Shown here: piece by piece, positions 1 to 5,670 of the stretch | How positions within the stretch are numbered: position 1 is the first letter of the stretch | Layout of the letters: each line of letters opens with the position of its first letter | Assembly (NCBI GenBank): GCA_046706145.1 | Contig: JBJKPP010000143.1 | Coordinates: 1 to 5,670 of the forward strand | Reading direction: 5' to 3' | Length of the DNA: 5,670 nucleotides | Source of the DNA: JBJKPP01 sp046706145 | GTDB taxonomy: Bacteria; Bacteroidota; Ignavibacteria; Ignavibacteriales; Ignavibacteriaceae | Notes under the pieces: generated by a model | Database searches by the model: none | What the model was told of the DNA's origin: nothing | The model's input: only the letters and a program-made list of their open reading frames with translations | Translations under genes and position numbers: made by a program

Positions 1-2455
1 AGGCTCTCAATGTAATCACACCTTTTTTACCATTTGACTGGACAACAACAAGACACATTCCATTAAAAGCTTTTCTATAGTCGGCTTTGAAAGGTTCATG
101 ATCTGTTTCAGATCCGTTATCTACGCCAACGATTTTCCCCTGCCCAGATATTTTAAAATTGACAAGGTTATCAGCGTAAGGAACCAGGATGCCGTCCTTA
201 TCAAGAATTTTGACAGTCACAAAAGAAAGGTCTCTTCCATCTGCTGAAATTGTATCTCTATCATGTTGAAGAAGTATTTTAGCCGGAGCACCTGCTGTCT
301 TATCTAAAGTCGTTAAAATAACTTTGCCGTCTTTCATACCAACAGCTTTAAGCGTACCAGGGACGTAAGGAATTCTCCACATCAGGTGCAATTTGCCATC
401 TGTCTTTTCCCTTGTACCCATAGACTTTCCATTTAAGAACAATTCAACATTATCACAGTTTGTGTAAGCCCAAACATCTACCGAGTCACCTTTTTGCCAG
501 TCAGGTTTTCCATTCTTTACAGTTGTCCATGTTTGAGGATTCCATGGCGGAAAAATGTGTAGAACAGGTTTGTTAGTCCATTCGCTTTGATACATATAAT
601 ATGCATCTTTAGGAAAACCTGCGAGATCAATAATTCCAAAATATGAACTACGCGAAGGCCATCCGTATGGAGTAGGTTCACCAAGATAGTCGAAGCCTGT
701 CCAAATGAACATACCGGAAACATAGTCATATTTATTTACGGCTTCTAAGGCTTCCTCGTGAGTCTCTCCCCATGGTACTCTGCAATTATCATAAGATGAG
801 CAAGTGTTGTCGGGATTTCCTCCATTAAATGGTTTGTCCCACCTTTCAGGCCATATCCTTATGCTGTCTGAAGGCATATCATAATGGCCACGTGTTTCCA
901 AAGCCGAAGTTGTTTCGGAACCGATGAGTTTTTGTCCGGGAAAATTTTTGAGAAAAGTTTCATAATCATTTTGATGATAACTAAAACCTATAACGTCTAA
1001 CGCTCCCGATCTAATAATAAAATTAGAAGTACTAGGATCATTACAATTAGAAGTAATGGCACGTGTTGTGTCGAGATTTCTTACTATGCCGGCTAATTCT
1101 CTGGCAATTGCTATACCGCTGCTATCCCATTGTTCTATAATCTCATTTCCTATGCTCCACAAAAATATGCTGGGGTGGTTACGATCTCTTAGTATCATAT
1201 CCTGAAGGTCACGCTTATGCCATTTGTCCCAATCAAGTGAATAATCATATTTTGTTTTGGACTTTTTCCACATATCAAAAGCTTCATCCATAACTATAAA
1301 ACCCATCTGGTCACATAAATCTAAAAGTTCCGGATCAGGAGGATTATGTGAAGTTCTTATTCCATCGCATCCCATATTTCTTAATATCTGAAGCTGGCGT
1401 TGTATAGCACGCTTATTAACTGCTGCACCAAGACAGCCTAAATCATGATGATCACAAACTCCGTGTATCTTTAAACGTTTGCCATTTAAGAAAAAACCTT
1501 TGGCGACATCAAAATAAAAAGTGCGAATTCCAAATGTCGTATTATAATCATCTATTGTTTTATCATCATACTCGATTGTGGTTACAGCTTTATATAAATA
1601 TGGATTTTGAACAGACCATAAATGAGGATCATTTACACCCAACCTTTGATTAACATCTGTTTCAGAATCGTTACCTAGTGAAAGTAGAGTTTTGGTTTCG
1701 GCAACTTTAGTTCCCTCCTCGTTCAAAATAGTTGTTTTTACAGTAACTTTATCATTTCGTGAAGTTGAATTTTTTACTTTAATCTGTATAGAAACTTCTG
1801 CAGATTTTTTAGTTACCTTTGGAGTTGTAACAAAAGTACCCCAATGATCAACATGAATTTTATTTGTAGTTACCAGCCAAACATTTCTATAAATTCCGGA
1901 ACCTGAATACCATCGCGAATTTGGCTGTTTTGAATTATCAACTCTGACCGCCAAAAAATTCTTTTTACTTCCATAATTTAGATATTGGGTAAGTTCATAC
2001 TGAAAAGAACTATAACCATATGGGCGCATTCCCAGGTAGTGGCCATTAATCCAAACCTTGCTGTCTCTATAAACCCCATCAAAATCGATGAAAACAAGTC
2101 TATCTCTTTCAGATTCTTTCATTGTAAAATCCTTACGATACCATCCGATACCTCCCGGTAAAGCACCACCACCTACACCTGCCGGGTTATCTTTGCTAAA
2201 TTTTCCTTCAATACTCCAATCGTGCGGAAGATTTAATAATTTCCATTCAGAGTCATTAAATCCTATTTCCTGGCCGTTTTTTACATCGCCAAGATGGAAT
2301 CTCCAATTATTATCAAAATTTTCTTTAATTCTTACTCCCCGTTCCGAAGAAGAATAGAAATGCCCCCGGAATCTAAATGTAAATGCAAATAACATAAAAA
2401 TTACGAAGGAGAATGAGATAACCAGTAATTTGTGTTTTTGATTTAATGTTTTCAT
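1..2455 (-). CDS. GH2 family beta-galactosidase, exported or membrane-anchored, C-terminus cut by window edge
   Basis: This is a glycoside hydrolase family 2 enzyme, most likely a beta-galactosidase that hydrolyses terminal beta-galactosides. The open frame runs 818 codons from ATG at 2455 and leaves the window without a stop. Residues 2-9 are basic and 10-27 form a Phe-rich hydrophobic segment, so it is exported or anchored; there is no lipobox Cys. The sugar-binding jelly roll spans about 45-205 (FDNNWRF, LPHDW, GGIGWYRK), the Ig-like domain about 207-310 and the TIM barrel about 312-615. Barrel motifs are GVCDHHDLG, TSHNPP (H370), SIGNE with acid/base E438, GSETTSALETRG with nucleophile E514, and W585. 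The E438-E514 spacing of 76 equals that of E. coli LacZ E461-E537. A DUF4982-like domain (about 645-715) and a GH2 C-terminal domain 5-like region (from about 724) follow; probably only a few dozen residues are missing. It lies 15 nt behind galK with its own ribosome site. Specificity beyond beta-galactoside is inferred; other GH2 activities are possible. Confidence 0.93.
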   Translation of the reverse strand, partial: MKTLNQKHKLLVISFSFVIFMLFAFTFRFRGHFYSSSERGVRIKENFDNNWRFHLGDVKNGQEIGFNDSEWKLLNLPHDWSIEGKFSKDNPAGVGGGALPGGIGWYRKDFTMKESERDRLVFIDFDGVYRDSKVWINGHYLGMRPYGYSSFQYELTQYLNYGSKKNFLAVRVDNSKQPNSRWYSGSGIYRNVWLVTTNKIHVDHWGTFVTTPKVTKKSAEVSIQIKVKNSTSRNDKVTVKTTILNEEGTKVAETKTLLSLGNDSETDVNQRLGVNDPHLWSVQNPYLYKAVTTIEYDDKTIDDYNTTFGIRTFYFDVAKGFFLNGKRLKIHGVCDHHDLGCLGAAVNKRAIQRQLQILRNMGCDGIRTSHNPPDPELLDLCDQMGFIVMDEAFDMWKKSKTKYDYSLDWDKWHKRDLQDMILRDRNHPSIFLWSIGNEIIEQWDSSGIAIARELAGIVRNLDTTRAITSNCNDPSTSNFIIRSGALDVIGFSYHQNDYETFLKNFPGQKLIGSETTSALETRGHYDMPSDSIRIWPERWDKPFNGGNPDNTCSSYDNCRVPWGETHEEALEAVNKYDYVSGMFIWTGFDYLGEPTPYGWPSRSSYFGIIDLAGFPKDAYYMYQSEWTNKPVLHIFPPWNPQTWTTVKNGKPDWQKGDSVDVWAYTNCDNVELFLNGKSMGTREKTDGKLHLMWRIPYVPGTLKAVGMKDGKVILTTLDKTAGAPAKILLQHDRDTISADGRDLSFVTVKILDKDGILVPYADNLVNFKISGQGKIVGVDNGSETDHEPFKADYRKAFNGMCLVVVQSNGKKGVITLRA

Positions 2456-2464
2456 AACTAAGAT

Positions 2465-2470
2465 TCCCTT
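2465..2470 (-). promoter_or_regulatory. Ribosome binding site of the GH2 gene
   Basis: The minus strand reads AAGGGA, 9 nt before the ATG at 2455. It occupies most of the 15-nt gap between the galK stop codon and the GH2 start. This fixes the GH2 start and implies that galK and the GH2 gene are translated from one mRNA. There is no room for a separate promoter in the gap. Confidence 0.75.
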
Positions 2471-3631
2471 TTAACTATTATTAATTATACCCGTGCCTTC
2501 ACTGATTTTTGTTACATAAACATTAGCTTCTATACCAAATTCTTCTTTATACTCCTCTTTCATTCTTTTACTTATTGAATCAACAGAATCAGTCTCTATT
2601 AAATTAATTGTGCAGCCGCCGAAACCCCCACCCATCATTCTGGAGCCATAGACTTCGTCTTTATTTTTAGTTAGGTCAACTAGAAAGTCAAGCTCTTTGC
2701 AGCTTACTTCATAATCTTCACTCAGGCCCTTGTGAGTTTGATACATCAATGAGCCAAATGTTTTCAAATCGTGTATGTTTAGTGCTTCACATGCTTTCAT
2801 TAATCTTTCGTTTTCTGTAATAACATATTTACAACGCCTAAAAACAACAGGATTCAATTGCATACGAAATTCATTGAGCATATCACTTGATACATCGCGT
2901 AAACTCTCTACTTCCTGAAATTTTTTCTTTATTACCTTAACCCCTTCGGCACATTCTTTTCTTCTTTTATTATATTCGGAAGAAGCAAGTGAATGAGAAA
3001 TACAAGTATCAAAAAGAACGATTGATATATTTTCGTACTCAAACGGAAAGTATTCGTACTCTAGCGAGCGGCAGTCGATTCTAAGTACGTTTCCCTTTTT
3101 TCCAAAAACATTTACGTACTGATCCATGATTCCGCAATTAACGCCTACAAAATCATTCTCTGCCTTTTGAGCAAACTTGACTAAATCCAGCTTATCAATT
3201 CCCAGCTTATAAATGTGGCTAAGGGCATAGGCCAAACCAGCCTCAAGTGCTGCGGAAGAAGAAAGACCAGCTCCAATCGGAATGTCCCCGCCAAATACGC
3301 AGTCGAATCCTTTAAGTTTGTATCCTGCTTTATTTAATTGATCAACAACCCCCATTAAATAATTTGGCCAGCCTTTTTCGGATTTCTTCAATTTATGAAT
3401 TGAGAAACTGGCACTCTCATTCATATCTACAGCAAACGCATGGCACTCTTCATCATTTCTCGGTGCAATTGCGAAGTAAATAGCTTTATCAATAGCGGCA
3501 GGCAGTACAAATCCCAAATTATAATCCGTATGCTCACCTATCAGATTTACTCTCCCCGGTGAACGAAAAAGTATAGGATTACTGTTATATATCTCGACAA
3601 ATTTTTTCTGGACGGTAGTATATATCTTCAT
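2471..3631 (-). CDS. galK: Galactokinase (GHMP kinase family)
   Basis: Galactokinase phosphorylates alpha-D-galactose at C1 with ATP, the first committed step of the Leloir pathway in the cytoplasm. The protein is 386 residues, the usual bacterial GalK length, and appears complete. The galactokinase signature is at 25-38 (PGRVNLIGEHTDYN: R27, E33, H34 and D36 for galactose binding and catalysis). The GHMP ATP-binding loop is at 118-128 (PIGAGLSSSAA). The catalytic Asp is D170 in NCGIMDQY, and the third GHMP motif is GGGFGGC at 334-340. No key residue is missing. The ATG at 3631 places the signature where the family has it, with a short-spaced GAGG (3636-3639) upstream. It is followed after 15 nt by the GH2 beta-galactosidase, which would supply its substrate, and preceded by a 140-nt region holding a LacI-type operator. 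galT and galE are not in the window. Arabinokinase or GalNAc kinase is less likely given the canonical signature. Confidence 0.97.
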   Translation of the reverse strand: MKIYTTVQKKFVEIYNSNPILFRSPGRVNLIGEHTDYNLGFVLPAAIDKAIYFAIAPRNDEECHAFAVDMNESASFSIHKLKKSEKGWPNYLMGVVDQLNKAGYKLKGFDCVFGGDIPIGAGLSSSAALEAGLAYALSHIYKLGIDKLDLVKFAQKAENDFVGVNCGIMDQYVNVFGKKGNVLRIDCRSLEYEYFPFEYENISIVLFDTCISHSLASSEYNKRRKECAEGVKVIKKKFQEVESLRDVSSDMLNEFRMQLNPVVFRRCKYVITENERLMKACEALNIHDLKTFGSLMYQTHKGLSEDYEVSCKELDFLVDLTKNKDEVYGSRMMGGGFGGCTINLIETDSVDSISKRMKEEYKEEFGIEANVYVTKISEGTGIINNS

Positions 3632-3729
3632 ATAACCTCAAGTTAACAGTAGTGAAAACCTTTAACACAATAAAAGTTTTTTAAGTTACCCATTAAATAT
3701 TTTCTTAATTTTCAACTCTTTCTTGCAAC

Positions 3730-3755
3730 CTTATCGCAAACGTTTGCAGGATAAG
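3730..3755. repeat. Extended imperfect inverted repeat enclosing the galK operator
   Basis: The perfect 12-bp operator at 3736-3747 is flanked by a second pair of arms, CTTATC (3730-3735) and GATAAG (3750-3755), which are exact reverse complements. They are offset by two unpaired bases (AG, 3748-3749), so the whole 26-bp element is symmetric except for a 2-nt bulge. No such outer arms surround the second operator copy at 4794-4805. It could widen repressor binding, bind a second regulator, or form a hairpin in a transcript reading through from the repressor gene. No run of U follows on the minus strand, so it does not look like an intrinsic terminator. Confidence 0.6.
3736..3747. promoter_or_regulatory. 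Operator for the LacI-family repressor upstream of galK
   Basis: GCAAACGTTTGC is a perfect 12-bp palindrome with the central CpG that LacI/GalR-family proteins recognise; it matches the core of the E. coli PurR operator class. It lies between the repressor gene and galK, 104 nt upstream of the galK ATG. A near-identical copy (11 of 12 bases) sits at the repressor gene's own promoter. The two copies bracketing the regulator gene make the adjacent repressor the obvious ligand (inference). A convincing galK promoter of the -33/-7 type could not be picked out in 3632-3771, so whether the operator overlaps the start site or sits upstream of it is unknown. Confidence 0.85.
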
Positions 3756-3771
3756 TCCCAAAATTGCACTC

Positions 3772-4779
3772 TTAAGTAGAGCCTCTTATAATTAATTCTG
3801 AAGCCAAAACGATTGTCTTCTGTTGGTCATCCTGTTTATCACTTTCTATTATTTTAATCATAATCTCTGCTGCCTTTTTCCCCATCTCAAAAGAAGGCTG
3901 ATTCACTGTAGTTAACGGCGGATCAACCAAATTAGTAATTTTGTTATTCGAAAAACCAACTATACCTACCTGTGAAGGAATCTTTAATCCCGCCTCTTTG
4001 ATTCTTTGAAAAGCGCCTATTGCTACGGGGTCGTTTACAGCAAAAACTGCATCTGGGATAATATTCTCTTTCAAAAGGCGATCCATTGAATTATATCCGT
4101 CAGTTTCATGCATACCTTCATGACATATTAGTTCTTTAGAAATCTTAATCCTAGCTTTCTTCAGTGCATCCAAATAACCATTTAATCTCTGCTTGCAAAT
4201 CTCCAGTTTTTTCGGACCCGTGAAATGAGCAATCTTTTTATAGCCTCTTTTGATTAAGTGAGTAACCGCTTCGTACGCACTTTTTCGATCATCAATTATC
4301 ACCTTACTAGCACTAATGTCTTTACAAGCCCTATCAAAAAAAACTAAAGGGATACCTCTATCTATTACATCCTGAAAATGACTTTCACTCTTTGTACTTT
4401 GAGATATAGAAGCTATAATACCAGCCACTCTCTGTTGTATTAATGCATTTGTGTTAACTACTTCTCTTTCAAAACTCTCGTTTGATTGGCAAACTAAAAT
4501 AGTGTAACCGGAGTGATACGCCACTTCTTCAATTCCACTTATTGCCGATGAAAAAAAATCGTGTTTAATTTCAGGAACAATTACGCCTATAACCGTAGTT
4601 CGATTATTCTTAAGGCTACGTGCCATCGGGTTGGGAATGTAGTTTAGCTTTGTAGCAATTCTCTTAACTTGTTCCTTAGTCTCATCTTTAATGTCAGGAT
4701 GCCCATTCAAAGCACGGGATACTGTAGATGCTGATATTCCTAATTTTTTAGCTATGTCCGTAATTGTAGTATGTTTCAT
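3772..4779 (-). CDS. LacI/GalR-family transcriptional repressor of the galactoside locus
   Basis: This is a sugar-responsive DNA-binding repressor, 335 residues from ATG 4779, the usual family length. The N-terminal helix-turn-helix is at about 4-25 (ITDIAKKLGISASTVSRALN), with recognition positions A17 and S18 where LacI has Y17 and Q18. The hinge helix is at about 49-57 (PNPMARSLK), with L56 matching the LacI leucine that intercalates at the central CpG. The periplasmic-binding-protein-like effector domain runs from about 62 to the end, including VNDPVAIGA with D250, a ligand-contact position in the family. A TTG six codons upstream (4797) is also in frame, but it lies inside the operator and at the predicted transcription start, so ATG 4779 with GGGA (4790-4793) upstream is preferred. 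The gene precedes galK-GH2 on the same strand and has operator copies on both sides, implying autoregulation and control of galK. The inducer is unknown; galactose, a galactoside or cellobiose are candidates. Confidence 0.93.
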   Translation of the reverse strand: MKHTTITDIAKKLGISASTVSRALNGHPDIKDETKEQVKRIATKLNYIPNPMARSLKNNRTTVIGVIVPEIKHDFFSSAISGIEEVAYHSGYTILVCQSNESFEREVVNTNALIQQRVAGIIASISQSTKSESHFQDVIDRGIPLVFFDRACKDISASKVIIDDRKSAYEAVTHLIKRGYKKIAHFTGPKKLEICKQRLNGYLDALKKARIKISKELICHEGMHETDGYNSMDRLLKENIIPDAVFAVNDPVAIGAFQRIKEAGLKIPSQVGIVGFSNNKITNLVDPPLTTVNQPSFEMGKKAAEIMIKIIESDKQDDQQKTIVLASELIIRGST

Positions 4780-4793
4780 ATGCAATCGTTCCC

Positions 4794-4805
4794 GCAAACG
4801 TTTGA
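4794..4805. promoter_or_regulatory. Second LacI-type operator, at the repressor gene's own promoter
   Basis: GCAAACGTTTGA matches the galK operator at 11 of 12 positions and contains a perfect 10-bp palindrome (4795-4804). It overlaps the end of the predicted -7 element and the expected start site of the repressor gene, 14 nt upstream of its ATG. A repressor bound here would block its own transcription. Autoregulation is inferred from position; identity of the two sites is seen directly. Confidence 0.8.
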
Positions 4806-4834
4806 AAACTACTTTTTTTTGAATAATTTGTCAA
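4804..4834 (-). promoter_or_regulatory. Predicted Bacteroidota-type promoter of the repressor gene
   Basis: On the minus strand TTG (4834-4832) is followed after 20 nt by TAGTTTTC (4811-4804), which matches the TAnnTTTG -7 consensus at all but the last base. The TTG is also part of a TTGACA hexamer. The spacing equals that of the better-matching promoter of the divergent phosphorylase gene. Transcription would start near 4797, giving a leader of about 18 nt before ATG 4779, with the operator over the start site. Confidence 0.55.
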
Positions 4835-4858
4835 GCAGTTTTTTGAAAAATACAAAAT

Positions 4859-4907
4859 TTAGGTCCTCTCCTAAATCTTAGGTAATAAATTATTAAGTGA
4901 TACCTAA
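4859..4907. repeat. Cluster of four TTAGG/CCTAA half-sites forming nested inverted repeats
   Basis: The half-sites are TTAGG (4859-4863), CCTAA (4870-4874), TTAGG (4878-4882) and CCTAA (4903-4907), alternating in orientation. The first pair is separated by 6 nt and the middle two by 3 nt. The last two extend to exact 7-bp arms, TTAGGTA (4878-4884) and TACCTAA (4901-4907), around a 16-nt spacer. The cluster sits between the two divergent promoters and is unrelated to the GCAAACGTTTGC operator. It may be a binding array for an unidentified regulator of the phosphorylase or repressor gene; no regulator is known to me for this pattern. Confidence 0.5.
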
Positions 4908-4919
4908 ACGTATCCCCGC

Positions 4920-4952
4920 TTTTGATGCATTTATAAGATTATCTTATATTTG
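4920..4952 (+). promoter_or_regulatory. Predicted Bacteroidota-type promoter of the cellobiose phosphorylase gene
   Basis: TTTTG (4920-4924) is followed after 20 nt by TATATTTG (4945-4952), a perfect match to the -33 TTTG / -7 TAnnTTTG consensus used by the Bacteroidota primary sigma factor. Transcription would begin near 4959, leaving an untranslated leader of about 90 nt before the ATG at 5051. I see no clear riboswitch or terminator structure in that leader. Confidence 0.7.
4932..4948. promoter_or_regulatory. Near-perfect palindrome inside the phosphorylase promoter, candidate operator
   Basis: TATAAGATTATCTTATA consists of exact 8-bp arms (4932-4939 and 4941-4948) around one central T. 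It fills the spacer and overlaps the first half of the -7 element. A dimeric regulator bound here would block RNA polymerase. It does not resemble the CpG-centred LacI-type operators, so a different regulator would be expected. AT-rich symmetry can arise by chance, which limits certainty. Confidence 0.45.
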
Positions 4953-5036
4953 TACATATCTGGCTGTCAAAGTAAAAATCATTTTGCTTTTTTAGGGCAA
5001 GGATTTCTGAAACTCTCATTAAACTGCAATCAAAAC

Positions 5037-5041
5037 AAGGG
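5037..5041 (+). promoter_or_regulatory. Ribosome binding site of the cellobiose phosphorylase gene
   Basis: AAGGG lies 9 nt before the ATG at 5051, the same spacing as for the GH2 gene. It supports this ATG, whose product begins exactly where family members begin. The nearby GTG at 5041 is out of frame. Confidence 0.7.
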
Positions 5042-5050
5042 TGAAAAATC

Positions 5051-5670
5051 ATGAAGTACGGTTTTTTTGATGATAAAAACAAAGAGTATGTAATTACAAA
5101 TGTTAAAACTCCGTATCCATGGATCAACTACCTGGGAACCAGCGATTTCTTCTCAATCATTTCAAATACAGCGGGCGGATATAGTTTTTATAAAGACGCT
5201 CTCTTAAGAAGAATCACGCGGTACAGGTATAATAACGTTCCTACCGATGACGGCGGCAAGTATTTTTATATTAATGACAACGGCGATGTGTGGTCGCCAG
5301 GATGGAAACCAGTTAAAGCAGATATAGAAGATTATTCATGCCGCCACGGATTAGGTTACACGATAATTAAAGGGAAAAGAAATTCGGTAGAAACTGAGGT
5401 ACTTTACTTCGTGCCGGTAGATACTCACGCAGAAGTTCAAAAAGTTAAGCTGAAAAATAATAGCAGCAAACCTAAATCCTTAAAATTATTTTCCTTTGTT
5501 GAATTCTGTTTGTGGAATGCACTCGACGATCAAACAAACTTCCAGCGTAATTATTCAATTGGTGAAGTTGAGGTAAAAGACTCTGTTATTTATCACAAAA
5601 CAGAATATAAGGAGAGAAGAAATCATTACTCATTTTATTCTGTTAATTCAAAAGTCAGCGGGTTTGATAC
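5051..5670 (+). CDS. Cellobiose phosphorylase (GH94), N-terminal part, cut by window edge
   Basis: The enzyme reversibly phosphorolyses cellobiose to alpha-glucose 1-phosphate and glucose in the cytoplasm, saving one ATP compared with hydrolysis. The window holds 206 complete codons of a family about 800 residues long; the frame is open to the edge. No signal peptide is present. The visible part is the N-terminal beta-sandwich domain, with MKYGFFDDKNKEYVIT at 1-16, TPYPWINYLG at 20-29, AGGYSFYKDA at 41-50, RYRYNNVP at 57-64, RHGLGY at 98-103 and FSFVEFCLWNALDDQTNFQR at 147-166. These segments closely match, from memory, cellobiose phosphorylases such as that of Cellvibrio gilvus, and much less the chitobiose phosphorylases. 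The catalytic Asp and the acceptor-site residues lie beyond the window, so cellobiose specificity rests on N-terminal similarity alone. It is transcribed divergently from the repressor gene with its own promoter about 90-130 nt upstream. Confidence 0.92.
   Translation, partial: MKYGFFDDKNKEYVITNVKTPYPWINYLGTSDFFSIISNTAGGYSFYKDALLRRITRYRYNNVPTDDGGKYFYINDNGDVWSPGWKPVKADIEDYSCRHGLGYTIIKGKRNSVETEVLYFVPVDTHAEVQKVKLKNNSSKPKSLKLFSFVEFCLWNALDDQTNFQRNYSIGEVEVKDSVIYHKTEYKERRNHYSFYSVNSKVSGFD

Noticed and set aside
517..729. A 70-codon minus-strand open frame
   Set aside because: It lies wholly inside the GH2 gene in another frame, and its product has no recognisable motifs, whereas the GH2 frame carries conserved family motifs across this stretch.
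2088..2357. An 89-codon plus-strand open frame
   Set aside because: It is antisense to the conserved N-terminal sugar-binding domain of the GH2 enzyme; the Pro/Ser-rich product looks like an antisense shadow.
3632..3735. A specific galK promoter
   Set aside because: Several partial -33/-7 or sigma-70 matches exist (for example TAACTTAA after a TTG 22 nt upstream), but none stands out enough to report.
3730..3755. Intrinsic terminator after the repressor gene
   Set aside because: The inverted repeat could form a hairpin, but no U-run follows in the direction of transcription, and the core is a LacI-type operator.
4780..4797. Six-codon N-terminal extension of the repressor from TTG 4797
   Set aside because: The TTG lies within the operator and about at the predicted transcription start; ATG 4779 aligns with the normal family start (residue numbering then matches LacI, including L56) and has an upstream GGGA.
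4939..5127. A 62-codon minus-strand open frame
   Set aside because: It overlaps the phosphorylase promoter, leader and start on the opposite strand and has no ribosome site or family resemblance.
1..5670. CRISPR array, mobile element, tRNA/rRNA or a novel defence system
   Set aside because: No direct-repeat arrays, transposase or integrase motifs, terminal repeats or structured RNA genes are visible; all long frames belong to known carbohydrate-metabolism or regulator families.

Overview
The window is AT-rich bacterial DNA (high-30s %GC by eye) carrying a compact beta-galactoside/cellobiose catabolism locus. Three lines point to the Bacteroidota/Ignavibacteriota/Chlorobiota group. Two intergenic promoters fit the Bacteroidota-type -33 TTG / -7 TAnnTTTG pattern with the same 20-nt spacing. 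The GH2 enzyme has the domain order common in that group, and the LacI-type regulator resembles its homologues there. This placement is inference; no rRNA or other marker gene is present.

Layout. Positions 1-2455 (minus) hold nearly all of a GH2 beta-galactosidase with an N-terminal membrane/export segment; only its C-terminal end lies outside the window. Positions 2471-3631 (minus) hold a complete galactokinase gene, galK, whose stop codon is 15 nt from the GH2 start. Positions 3632-3771 form an intergenic regulatory region with a perfect palindromic operator. Positions 3772-4779 (minus) hold a LacI/GalR-family repressor. Positions 4780-5050 form a divergent regulatory region with promoters, a second copy of the operator and several inverted repeats. 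From 5051 to the window end (plus) is the N-terminal quarter of a GH94 cellobiose phosphorylase.

How the parts fit. The GH2 enzyme would release galactose from beta-galactosides outside the cytoplasm or at the membrane, and GalK would phosphorylate imported galactose to galactose 1-phosphate. No galT, galE, mutarotase or transporter lies within the window. The divergent cellobiose phosphorylase would split cytoplasmic cellobiose into glucose 1-phosphate and glucose. The repressor most likely controls its own promoter and the galK-GH2 unit through the two GCAAACGTTTGC-type operators. Its control of the phosphorylase is uncertain, because that promoter has only a degenerate operator-like match and instead carries different palindromes.

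Nothing here looks like a mobile element, CRISPR array, RNA gene or wholly new system. The protein genes are recognisable families, and the interest lies in the regulatory DNA.
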